Source of the DNA: VBDM01 sp964430565
Lineage (GTDB): Bacteria; Pseudomonadota; Gammaproteobacteria; Burkholderiales; SG8-39
Direction: 5' to 3'
Length of the DNA: 64,000 nucleotides
Assembly: GCA_964430565.1 (NCBI GenBank)
Contig: CAYSFD010000005.1
Span: forward strand, 62,001-126,000
How positions within the stretch are numbered: the first letter of the stretch is position 1; each line of letters begins with the position of its first letter. The notes under the pieces are model-generated. The model was not told where the DNA came from. It worked only from the letters and a program-made list of their open reading frames with translations, and did not search any database. The position numbers and the translations under genes were made by a program. Below, in pieces: positions 16,139 to 24,726 of the stretch.

Positions 16139-18253
16139 ATGCCTGGAACAGCAAATGTTATAGCGTCAGCACGATTGGCTCGGGCCGTAGGGGTCGGGCT
16201 GACCCTGGTTGTAGCCGCGCTCTATCTTCTCGGGATACCGCTTCTGGATATTCTCGAGTCAAAAACCTACGACATCCGCCTGCGAGCTCAGCGGGTGTCG
16301 CCTCCACGAGCGGTCACGATCGCAGCCATCGATGAGGCTAGCCTAGCTAAATTGGGCCGGTGGCCGTGGAGCCGCGCAACCCTGGCGAAACTTGTCGATC
16401 GGCTCGACGAGGTCGGCGCGAAGACTGTTGTGTTCGACGTATTCTTTCCGGAGCCCGAGTCCCTTGAGGCAGACGAGCAGCTTGCGCGCGCCGTCGGCGC
16501 CGGGCGCAAGGTCGTGTTGAGCACTGTTTTTCTGCTCAGCCGCGAGGACACGCGCCACTTGGGGCCGGAGCGGCTGGAGGAAGCGAAGCGCGCGATGGCA
16601 ACGCACGCGATCGGAAGCGTGGAGCGAATCGGAGGTGCGCGCGAACAATTTTCCATGACGCCGCCGCTGGGCATCATCGTCAATATTCCGGCGCTCCAGA
16701 GCAGCGCAGCCTACGCAGGGCACATCAATGTCCTAGCCGATCCTGACGGGACCGTACGGCGCGTGCCGCTCGTGTATCGCTATGACGGCCGCTACTTTCC
16801 CTCCTCCGACGTACAGGCTGCGCGAGCCTTCCTGGGCGGGAAAGAACTGGTTTTGCATACGGCGTCCTACGGAATCACCGGAATCCAGATAGGCGACCGG
16901 TACATACCGACAGACGAGGCGGGCCGGCTGCTGGTGCGCTACCGCGGCCGGGCGGGAACCTTTGCTGTCGTTCCGATTGCCGACATTCTCGACGGCCGCG
17001 CGAACCTGGAGCTATTGCGTGATCGTGTCGTCCTCATCGGCACGACTGCCCAGGGAATCGGCGATATGCGCGTTACGCCCTATGGCGAACTTTTCCCCGG
17101 GGTCGAAGTGCGCGCAAGCATCATCGAGAATCTGCTGGAAGGTATTGTGTTGCAGCGTCCCGACTGGATGTCGATCGTGGACGTTGCAGCGATCGTCCTG
17201 CTAGGACTCGTGCTGACCTGGCTGCTTCCCCGCATGGGTGTTTCGGCCGGGGCGTTGCTCGCGCTCGGCGTACTGATAGCCTTCCTGGTCCTCGCCAACT
17301 ATCTATTTAGAGCTCAGGGACTTTGGCTCAACGTCGTCTACCCGTCGATCCTGGTTGCGCTCGCGTTTGCCTCTGCAACGCTCGTGCGCTACTTCTCGAC
17401 CGAGTCGGAAAAGCGCCACATCAAAGCGGCGTTCCAGTTCTACGTTCCACCCGCCGTGGTCGAAGAGATCGCGGCCGACGTGGGCAAGCTGCGGCTCGGC
17501 GGTGAGAAACGCGACCTGACCGTGTTGTTCTCGGATATCCGCGGCTTCACCTCCATGTCAGAGGCGCTCGCGCCGGAGGATCTGGTCAAACTCCTCAACG
17601 TCTATTTCACGGAAATGACAGAGAAGGTTTTCGATCACCAGGGATCGCTCGACAAGTACATTGGTGACGCGATCATGGCCGTATTCGGCGCACCGATCGC
17701 CGCGGCGGAGCACCCGCACCTCGCCTGCCGCACGGCGCTCGACATGATCCGCGCTCTGGACGTGCTGCGTGCCCAGTGGCGGCGCGACGGGCTTCCGGAC
17801 ATCGGCATCGGCATCGGCATCAACACCGGGCCGATGATCGTCGGCAACATGGGCTCGGTGAGCCGCTTCAACTATACGGTCGTCGGCGATGCCGTCAACC
17901 TCGCGTCGCGTATCGAATCGCTCAACAAAACCTATGGCACGAGCATATTGCTGAGCGAATACACCTACGAGAAAGTCCGCGAAGAATTTCCCAATACGCG
18001 CGAGATTGACCGGGTTCAAGTGCGCGGGCGCGAGCAGGTCGTGGGACTCTACGAACTCATCCCGGAGGGCAGGTACGCTATTCTCGACTGGCTGGGGGAG
18101 TTCGCGAGCGCTTACAAGCTGCTGCGGGGCGGCGACTTCGTTCGGGCGGCCAGGCGCTTCGAACAGCTGCACGCGAGGGTCGGTGACCCGGTGAGCGCGT
18201 ACCATGCGCTGGCCTGCAGAACGCCGCGCCGGCGCAAATCGGACCAGTCGTAG
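16139..18253 (+). CDS. CHASE2-domain adenylate cyclase (704 aa)
   Basis: A class III nucleotide cyclase with an extracytoplasmic sensor. One helix (about 18-37), a periplasmic CHASE2 domain (about 38-335), three helices (about 343-418) and a cytoplasmic cyclase domain (about 450-640). Metal-binding aspartates are in LFSDIRGF (Asp466) and KYIGDAIMA (Asp510); Lys506 and the GDAVNLASR motif fit ATP as substrate. Start ATG 16139 places the first helix near the N-terminus; a TTG at 16052 would add 29 basic residues. It would turn an envelope signal into cAMP. Its divergent partner is the giant NHL/TPR/transglutaminase protein; it converges on a GGDEF gene with a 10-bp gap. Confidence 0.92.
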   Translation: MPGTANVIASARLARAVGVGLTLVVAALYLLGIPLLDILESKTYDIRLRAQRVSPPRAVTIAAIDEASLAKLGRWPWSRATLAKLVDRLDEVGAKTVVFDVFFPEPESLEADEQLARAVGAGRKVVLSTVFLLSREDTRHLGPERLEEAKRAMATHAIGSVERIGGAREQFSMTPPLGIIVNIPALQSSAAYAGHINVLADPDGTVRRVPLVYRYDGRYFPSSDVQAARAFLGGKELVLHTASYGITGIQIGDRYIPTDEAGRLLVRYRGRAGTFAVVPIADILDGRANLELLRDRVVLIGTTAQGIGDMRVTPYGELFPGVEVRASIIENLLEGIVLQRPDWMSIVDVAAIVLLGLVLTWLLPRMGVSAGALLALGVLIAFLVLANYLFRAQGLWLNVVYPSILVALAFASATLVRYFSTESEKRHIKAAFQFYVPPAVVEEIAADVGKLRLGGEKRDLTVLFSDIRGFTSMSEALAPEDLVKLLNVYFTEMTEKVFDHQGSLDKYIGDAIMAVFGAPIAAAEHPHLACRTALDMIRALDVLRAQWRRDGLPDIGIGIGINTGPMIVGNMGSVSRFNYTVVGDAVNLASRIESLNKTYGTSILLSEYTYEKVREEFPNTREIDRVQVRGREQVVGLYELIPEGRYAILDWLGEFASAYKLLRGGDFVRAARRFEQLHARVGDPVSAYHALACRTPRRRKSDQS

Positions 18254-18263
18254 GACACGGCGA

Positions 18264-19715
18264 TCATGCCGAGACCACCCTGTCGCGGCCCCGAAACTTG
18301 GCGTCGTATAACGCCTCGTCCGCCGCGCGGATGAGCGCCTCGGGAGTCGTGCCATGATCCGGAAACGCCGCGACCCCCAGTGAAATGGTTATACCGCTCA
18401 AGTCATGGTCTTCGTATTTCAGCCTCAATTCCTGTACTGCCTTGCGGATATTCTCGGCACGTTGTGCCGCGATTTGCATTGATGCCTCCGGCAGGAGCAC
18501 CGAGAATTCCTCTCCTCCGACGCGGCAGGCGATATCGCTCTGGCGAACAAATCCCTGCAATAGCAGACCGATGCGCCGCAGGACTATGTCACCCGCGCCA
18601 TGGCCCAAGCTGTCATTGACGCGCTTGAAGTGGTCGATATCCAGCGTGATTATCGAGAGGGAGTGCTTCTTGCGGTCTGCCCGCGCCAGTTCGCGCAAAA
18701 GGAATTCCTCAAGAAAGCGTCGGTTGTACAAGCCCGTCAGCGGATCGCGGATCGATTGTTCGTGCAAGCTCTCGCGAACCCTGAAATTCGCGAGAGCAAG
18801 ACTGATCTCTTCTGCCATGGCCATTGCAAGATTCAGGCTGGGCTCTATTGACACGGCGTCTTCTGAAGCTCTTGATTCGTCCTTCACGTATCGCAGATGC
18901 AAGAGCCCGAGCGTCTCGCCCTGCGCGAAAAGCGGCACACATAGATAAGGCGGCGCGGAGCTCGAATCCGGCTTCACGTGCCCGCACACGAGCTCGGCGC
19001 CCGGATCACGAACGCAGTGAGATTGCGCTTGGCGCAGCGCCCAGCAGTCCTGGATTGTGAATGCCTGGTGGTTTGGCCACCCGCCGCCCCAGCTTGCGAC
19101 CGTCTCCACGTGCTTCCCCGGAGGGTGGACCAGATAGAGCCTGCCGATCGTGCTCTGGAACAATTGCGGACCAAAACATTCGACAGCCGCAAAAACTTCG
19201 GCTGGAGTCACGCTCGCCTTGAGATAACCGCTCAGCTTGCGAAAGGTGAGTTGTTGACGCCGAAGTTGTTCCAGGTCGCGGACCTGGTCGGCGTACATGC
19301 GCGTTAGGCGCGTAATCGTCAGCTCTTGGGCTTTTCTTTTCTTTCGTTCCCCGGCGTCCTTGATCGCGCGAACGAACGTCGAGGGGAGATCGCTGCGACT
19401 GGCCTTGAAAACGTTTTCGCTCGGCGTGCTCTTGAATTTTTGGACGGCGACTTCTTCGCCGACAGTCTCAAAGACGAAGATAATCGGGGTATCGGGACGC
19501 AGACTTTGGGCTATCGCCAGAGCAGTGTGTCCATTGAATTGCGGTTGGAACACGCTGCAGACTATTACGTCTGGAGCAAAGAGCTCCAGTTGTCGCGTAA
19601 AATCTTCGGATGTGGCGACCCATCGCGCTTCGCACGCTATTCCAGCACGGAGCAGGCTAAGAAACTGCGAATCCGCATCCGACTCGACGTCATCAACGAT
19701 CAAGACCTTATGCAT
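18264..19715 (-). CDS. Diguanylate cyclase with degenerate receiver and GAF domains (483 aa)
   Basis: N-terminal CheY-like receiver (1-125), a linker coiled coil, a GAF-like domain (about 155-310) and a GGDEF domain (about 320-483). GGEEF at 400-404 and the inhibitory site RQSD at 391-394, five residues upstream, indicate an active, product-inhibited c-di-GMP synthase. The receiver keeps the acidic pair Asp8/Asp9 and a C-terminal Lys, but the phospho-acceptor position in PDVIVCSVFQP is Ser54, not Asp, so it probably cannot be phosphorylated in the standard way. No histidine kinase gene is next to it. It is divergent from the acyl-CoA synthetase/liv operon. Confidence 0.9.
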   Translation of the reverse strand: MHKVLIVDDVESDADSQFLSLLRAGIACEARWVATSEDFTRQLELFAPDVIVCSVFQPQFNGHTALAIAQSLRPDTPIIFVFETVGEEVAVQKFKSTPSENVFKASRSDLPSTFVRAIKDAGERKKRKAQELTITRLTRMYADQVRDLEQLRRQQLTFRKLSGYLKASVTPAEVFAAVECFGPQLFQSTIGRLYLVHPPGKHVETVASWGGGWPNHQAFTIQDCWALRQAQSHCVRDPGAELVCGHVKPDSSSAPPYLCVPLFAQGETLGLLHLRYVKDESRASEDAVSIEPSLNLAMAMAEEISLALANFRVRESLHEQSIRDPLTGLYNRRFLEEFLLRELARADRKKHSLSIITLDIDHFKRVNDSLGHGAGDIVLRRIGLLLQGFVRQSDIACRVGGEEFSVLLPEASMQIAAQRAENIRKAVQELRLKYEDHDLSGITISLGVAAFPDHGTTPEALIRAADEALYDAKFRGRDRVVSA

Positions 19716-19926
19716 TTGTCATCGTCATTGCTCCAAGCGAGGAGCATCGACGGAAGCCTTGGAACGAGTCGGCGGACACAAGAACGGCCCGGTTTTTCAG
19801 AGTGTAATGGAAATCCACACCACTTGAGTGATCGGCTCTCGTCAATCTGCGAGCCGCGCGCGTTTCTGCTGTAATATTTGTCGCACGGGGCTGCCCGCGG
19901 GCGGCCTCTTCTCGAGGAGGGTTGCG

Positions 19927-21879
19927 GTGGCGGAACAATTGCCCGATACCTTTCCACGCCTTCTGCTGCATCAGGCGAAAGCGCGTCCCGACAGACCGGC
20001 GTTCCGCGAAAAGGACCTCGGCATCTGGCAGACCTGGGCCTGGGGGCAGGTGGCCGATGAAGTGCGCGCGCTTGCCTGCGGACTCGCGTCGCTGGGCTTT
20101 GAGCGCGGGGACAACCTCGCCATGATCGGCGACAACCGTCCGCGTCTCTACTGGGCCATGTGCGCGGCCCAGACGCTGGGCGGTGTGGCCGTGCCCATGT
20201 ACCAGGACGCGGTGGCCCAGGAACTGAGCTTCGTGCTGCAGGACGCCGGCATACGCTTCGCCATCGTCGAAGATCAGGAGCAGGCCGACAAGCTGCTGGA
20301 AATACGCGAGCAGTGCCCGCAGCTCGCGCACATCCTCTACGACGACCCGCGCGGCCTGCGCCACTACGCCAAGCCCGGGCTACAGAGCCTGGATGCGGTC
20401 ATGCAGGCCGGACGCGATTGGCATGCTCGCAAGCCGGCCTTCTTCGTCGATGAGATTGCCCGCGGCCGGCCCGATGACGTTGCGGTGATACTCTACACTT
20501 CCGGCACGACCGGCAAGCCCAAGGGCGTATGCCAAACGCATACCGCCTTCATCCGCGCGGCCGAGAGCGGCTGCAAATTCGACCGCCTCGGTCCCGAGGA
20601 CAGCATCCTGTCCTACCTGCCCATGGCCTGGGTGGGAGACCACCTGTTTTCCTATGCGCAGGCAATGTATGCCGGATTCACGGTCAATTGCCCTGAGTCC
20701 GGCGATACCGTGATGACCGACATGCGCGAGATCGGCCCCAGCTACTACTTTGCGCCGCCGCGCGTGTTCGAGAACCTGCTCACTCAGGTGATGATCCGCA
20801 TGGAGGACGCGAGCAAGATCAAGCGCGGCATGTTCCACTATTTCATGAAGGTCGCGCGTCGCTGCGGCGCAGAGATCATCGACGGCAAGCCGGTCGGCCT
20901 GGCCGACCGGCTGCTCTACGGTCTGGGCGACCTCCTCGTATACGGTCCGTTGCGCAACGTGCTCGGCATGAGCCGCATCCGCGTCGCCTATACCGCGGGG
21001 GCGGCGATCGGCCCCGACCTGTTTCGCTTCTACCGGTCGATCGGCGTCAACCTGAAGCAGCTCTACGGCGCGACCGAGACCTGCGCCGCGGTGTGTCTCC
21101 AGCCAGACCGTCAGATCAAGTTCGATACCGTGGGCCCGCCCGCGCCCGGTGTCGAAGTGAAGATCGCCGACAGCGGCGAAGTGCTGGTTCGCGGCGACAT
21201 CCTGCTCAAGGAATACTACAAGCGTCCCGACGCCACGGCCGAGGCGCTGGACGCAAGCGGTTATTTTCACACGGGCGACGCGGGCTATTTCGACGCCGAC
21301 GGCCACCTCAAGATCATCGACCGCGCCAAGGATGTGGGCAAGCTGGCGGGCGGCGCCCTGTATGCGCCTAACTACATAGAGAACAAGCTCAAGTTTTCCC
21401 CCTACATCAGGGAGGCCGTGGCATTCGGCCCGGGGCGCGATCGCGTCTGCGCCTTCATCAACATCGACATGGGGGCCGTGGGCGACTGGGCCGAGCGCCG
21501 CAATCTCGCCTATTCAGGCTATACCGACCTCGCGCAAAAAGACGAGGTCTATCAGCTGGTGCGCGAATGCGTAGAAAAAGCCAACGCGGAACTCGCCGCC
21601 GATCCGATGCTCTCGGAATCCCAGGTGCACCGCTTCCTGATCCTGCACAAGGAACTCGACCCCGATGACGACGAGCTCACGCGCACGCGCAAGGTGCGCC
21701 GTGGTCTGGTTGCCGAGAAGTACGCGGTGCTGATCGACGCTCTTTATTCGGGCAAGACCTCTCAGTTCATCGAGACCCAGATCCGGTTCGAGGACGGGCG
21801 CACCGGCAAGATCAGTGCAGACCTCAGGATTGCCGAGGCGCGGACTCTGGGCGCCGATGCGGCGCGGAGCGCGGCGTGA
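19927..21879 (+). CDS. AMP-forming acyl-CoA synthetase (650 aa)
   Basis: An ANL-superfamily ligase of the long-chain acyl-CoA synthetase type. The adenylate-forming P-loop ILYTSGTTGKPKGV, the YGATET motif and the IDRAKDVGKLAGG hinge region are all intact. Start GTG 19927 is supported by GGAGG six bases upstream; frames opening earlier (19828) give an unlikely Cys-rich leader. It heads an operon with livG (4-bp overlap), livH, livM and livK. This ligase-plus-ABC-transporter pairing is common in Burkholderiales, which suggests vectorial uptake and CoA activation of a carboxylic acid; the actual substrate cannot be read from sequence. Confidence 0.9.
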   Translation: MAEQLPDTFPRLLLHQAKARPDRPAFREKDLGIWQTWAWGQVADEVRALACGLASLGFERGDNLAMIGDNRPRLYWAMCAAQTLGGVAVPMYQDAVAQELSFVLQDAGIRFAIVEDQEQADKLLEIREQCPQLAHILYDDPRGLRHYAKPGLQSLDAVMQAGRDWHARKPAFFVDEIARGRPDDVAVILYTSGTTGKPKGVCQTHTAFIRAAESGCKFDRLGPEDSILSYLPMAWVGDHLFSYAQAMYAGFTVNCPESGDTVMTDMREIGPSYYFAPPRVFENLLTQVMIRMEDASKIKRGMFHYFMKVARRCGAEIIDGKPVGLADRLLYGLGDLLVYGPLRNVLGMSRIRVAYTAGAAIGPDLFRFYRSIGVNLKQLYGATETCAAVCLQPDRQIKFDTVGPPAPGVEVKIADSGEVLVRGDILLKEYYKRPDATAEALDASGYFHTGDAGYFDADGHLKIIDRAKDVGKLAGGALYAPNYIENKLKFSPYIREAVAFGPGRDRVCAFINIDMGAVGDWAERRNLAYSGYTDLAQKDEVYQLVRECVEKANAELAADPMLSESQVHRFLILHKELDPDDDELTRTRKVRRGLVAEKYAVLIDALYSGKTSQFIETQIRFEDGRTGKISADLRIAEARTLGADAARSAA

Positions 21880-22664
21880 CCGACGCGCGGCGCATCGGCG
21901 AACCCATACTTACCGTCGAGGAAATTTCGCTCTCCTTCGGCGGGGTGAAGGCTTTGCAGGGCGTCTCGTTCGACGTCCGCGAACGCGAGGTGCGAGCGAT
22001 CATCGGCCCGAACGGCGCCGGAAAGAGCTCGATGCTGAACGTGATCAACGGCGTCTACCATCCGCAGCAGGGCACGATCCGCCTCCGCGGCCGCGAATTC
22101 CACGACATGGATTCGCACGAGGCGGCGGAAATGGGGATCGCGCGCACCTTCCAGAACATCGCGCTGTTCAAGGGCATGTCGGTGCTCGACAACATCCTCA
22201 CCGGGCGCAACCTCAAGATGCACTGCAATTTTCTGCAGCAGGCGCTGTGGCTGGGCGCGGCAAAGCGCGAGGAGATGCAGCACCGGCGCGCGGTCGAGGA
22301 AGTGATCGACTTCCTGGAGATCCAGCACATCCGCAAGACCCCGGTCGGACGGCTGCCGTACGGGTTGCAGAAGCGCGTCGAACTCGGGCGCGCGCTTGCC
22401 GCCGAGCCAACGCTGCTGCTGCTCGACGAGCCGATGTCTGGCATGAACCTCGAGGAGAAGCAGGACATGTGCCGTTTCGTGCTCGACGTGAACGACCATT
22501 TCGGCACCACAATCGTGCTGATCGAGCACGACATGGGCGTGGTGATGGACATCTCCGACCGCGTGGTGGTGCTCGACTACGGGCGAAAGATCGCCGACGG
22601 CACGCCCGAAGAGGTGCGCGCCAACCAGGCGGTGATCGACGCCTACCTCGGTGTGGCGCACTGA
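21876..22664 (+). CDS. livG: Branched-chain amino acid-type ABC transporter ATPase LivG (262 aa)
   Basis: One of two ATPases of a LivFGHMK importer. Walker A GPNGAGKSS (about 41-49), a LivG-type signature LPYGLQKRVELGRALA and Walker B LLLLDEPMSGMN are present, followed by the HDMGVVM switch. It starts at GTG 21876 overlapping the ligase stop in GTGA. Since it is co-transcribed with an acyl-CoA synthetase, the imported solute may be a carboxylic acid rather than an amino acid; the family name is kept for homology. Confidence 0.93.
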   Translation: MTDARRIGEPILTVEEISLSFGGVKALQGVSFDVREREVRAIIGPNGAGKSSMLNVINGVYHPQQGTIRLRGREFHDMDSHEAAEMGIARTFQNIALFKGMSVLDNILTGRNLKMHCNFLQQALWLGAAKREEMQHRRAVEEVIDFLEIQHIRKTPVGRLPYGLQKRVELGRALAAEPTLLLLDEPMSGMNLEEKQDMCRFVLDVNDHFGTTIVLIEHDMGVVMDISDRVVVLDYGRKIADGTPEEVRANQAVIDAYLGVAH

Positions 22665-22665
22665 C

Positions 22666-23565
22666 ATGAATGTGGGGTTCTTTTTCGAGGTGCTGATCGG
22701 CGGGTTGCTCGCCGGCGTCATGTACTCGCTGGTCGCGATCGGCTTCGTCCTGATCTACAAGGCCTCGGGCGTGTTCAACTTTGCCCAAGGCGCAATGGTG
22801 TTCTTTGCTGCGCTCACCTTCGTCTCGTTGGTTGAACGTGGAGTCAACTTCTGGCTGGCGCTCGTAATCACGCTCGCGGTGATGGTGGTGCTCGGCATGG
22901 CGATCGAGAAAGTGATGCTGCGGCCGCTGGTCAACCAGCCGCCGATCACGCTGTTCATGGTGACCATCGGCCTGACCTTCGTGCTTGAGGGCTTGTCGCA
23001 GTTGATCTGGGGCTCGCAGCCCCATGGCCTTGAGCTCGGCATCCCCGACGTGCCGATGGAATGGCTGTCGAAGGCGACCGGGATGAACGTCAGCCAGTTC
23101 GACATCTTCGGCGCGGTGGTGGCGGGGATCTTGGTCGCGGTGCTGGCGCTGTTCTTCCAGTACACTCGGATCGGCCGCGCGTTGCGCGCGGTGGCCGACG
23201 ATCACCAGGCGGCCCTCTCGGTCGGCATCCCGCTCAAGCACATCTGGGCGATCGTGTGGGCGGTGGCGGGCTTTGTGGCGCTGGTGGCCGGCCTGATGTG
23301 GGGCGCGCGCAACGGCGTGCAGTTCGCCCTCACCTTCATTGCGCTCAAGGCCCTGCCGGTGCTGATCCTGGGGGGCTTCGAGTCGGTGCTGGGAGCGATC
23401 ATCGGCGGCCTGATCATCGGGGCCACCGAGAAACTCGCCGAGGTCTACATCGGCCCGATGGTGGGCGGGGGCATCGAGTCCTGGTTCGCGTACGTGATCG
23501 CGCTGCTGTTCCTGCTGGTGCGGCCGCAGGGACTGTTCGGCGAGAAAATCATCGAAAGGGTGTAG
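22666..23565 (+). CDS. livH: ABC transporter permease LivH (299 aa)
   Basis: An all-helical permease with the LivH pattern: MNVGFFFEVLIGGLLAGVMY start, IYKASGVFNFAQG after helix 2, and the GARNGVQFAL/GGFESVLGAIIGG coupling region. ATG 22666 is chosen because it lies one base beyond the livG stop; an upstream GTG at 22651 would only add five residues inside livG. It forms the membrane channel together with LivM. Confidence 0.93.
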   Translation: MNVGFFFEVLIGGLLAGVMYSLVAIGFVLIYKASGVFNFAQGAMVFFAALTFVSLVERGVNFWLALVITLAVMVVLGMAIEKVMLRPLVNQPPITLFMVTIGLTFVLEGLSQLIWGSQPHGLELGIPDVPMEWLSKATGMNVSQFDIFGAVVAGILVAVLALFFQYTRIGRALRAVADDHQAALSVGIPLKHIWAIVWAVAGFVALVAGLMWGARNGVQFALTFIALKALPVLILGGFESVLGAIIGGLIIGATEKLAEVYIGPMVGGGIESWFAYVIALLFLLVRPQGLFGEKIIERV

Positions 23566-23567
23566 CG

Positions 23568-24644
23568 ATGCTCTACCGCGAAGCCGGCCAGTTCAAGTCC
23601 ACCTACGCCGAAGACCAGCAGATCTTCCCGATCCGGCAGGACCGGGTGGCGGTTGCGTTGCTGCTTGCCGTTGCGTTCGTCCTGGTGCCGCTTGCCGCGA
23701 ACCAGTACTGGCTGTCGGCGATTCTCACCCCGTTCCTGATCTTCTCGCTCGCCACGCTCGGCCTGAACATCCTCACCGGCTACGCCGGGCAGCTCTCGCT
23801 GGGCACCGCTGCGTTCATGGCGGTCGGGGCGTTCATGGCCTACAACTTCGTGCTGCGCATGCCCTGGCTCGGCATCATTCCCAGCTTCGTCCTGGCAGGG
23901 CTTTGCGCGGCGGCGGTCGGCATCGTCTTCGGACTGCCCAGCCTGCGCATCAAGGGTTTTTACCTGGCGGTGGCCACGCTCGCCTGCCAGTTCTTCGTGC
24001 TGTGGGTGATCCAGCGCTGGGGATGGATCACGAACCACAGCGCCACCGGGGTCATCACCGCGCAAAAAATCGAGATCCTCGGCTACGTCTTCGACACTCC
24101 GGTGGCGAAATACCTGCTGACCCTGGCGATCGTCGCCGGGATGGCCCTTCTGGCGAAGAACCTGATGCGCAGCGAGACCGGGCGCGCCTTTATGGCCGTG
24201 CGCGACATGGACGTCGCGGCGAGCGTGATCGGTATCCCGATGATGAAGACCAAGCTGCTCGCCTTCGCCATCAGCTCCTTCTACTGTGGCGTGGCGGGCG
24301 CGCTGTACGCCTATACCTATCTCGGCACGGTGGAGCCCGAGGCGTTTACCCTGGATCTCTCGTTCCGCATCCTGTTCATGGTGATCATCGGCGGGGTAGG
24401 CTCGATCCTCGGTTCCTTTCTCGGCGCTGCGTTCATCACCCTGCTGCCGATCCTGCTCAGCGTGCTGTCGGGGGCTTTCTCGCACGCCACCGGCATTGAG
24501 CCGTCTCACGCGGTGGTGTCCAACCTCGAGCTGATCATCTTCGGCGGGCTGATCATATTTTTCCTGATCGTCGAGCCCCACGGCCTGGCGCGCCTGTGGC
24601 AGATCGCCAAGGAAAAGCTGCGTTTGTGGCCGTTCCCGCACTAG
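23568..24644 (+). CDS. livM: ABC transporter permease LivM (358 aa)
   Basis: The second permease. A ~30-residue cytoplasmic N-terminus (MLYREAGQFKSTYAEDQQIF) precedes about ten helices with the LivM signatures NILTGYAGQLSLGTAAF and GGVGSILGSFLGA. ATG 23568 is 2 bp after the livH stop. The long hydrophilic N-terminus is typical of liv clusters that accompany acyl-CoA ligases in betaproteobacteria. Confidence 0.93.
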   Translation: MLYREAGQFKSTYAEDQQIFPIRQDRVAVALLLAVAFVLVPLAANQYWLSAILTPFLIFSLATLGLNILTGYAGQLSLGTAAFMAVGAFMAYNFVLRMPWLGIIPSFVLAGLCAAAVGIVFGLPSLRIKGFYLAVATLACQFFVLWVIQRWGWITNHSATGVITAQKIEILGYVFDTPVAKYLLTLAIVAGMALLAKNLMRSETGRAFMAVRDMDVAASVIGIPMMKTKLLAFAISSFYCGVAGALYAYTYLGTVEPEAFTLDLSFRILFMVIIGGVGSILGSFLGAAFITLLPILLSVLSGAFSHATGIEPSHAVVSNLELIIFGGLIIFFLIVEPHGLARLWQIAKEKLRLWPFPH

Positions 24645-24726
24645 ACACTCGGAATGGCTGAGCTATACTCATTGTTCCACTATATGAAACAGGCCCATAG
24701 AGGGCCGAAGCTAAGGAGACAAGCTC

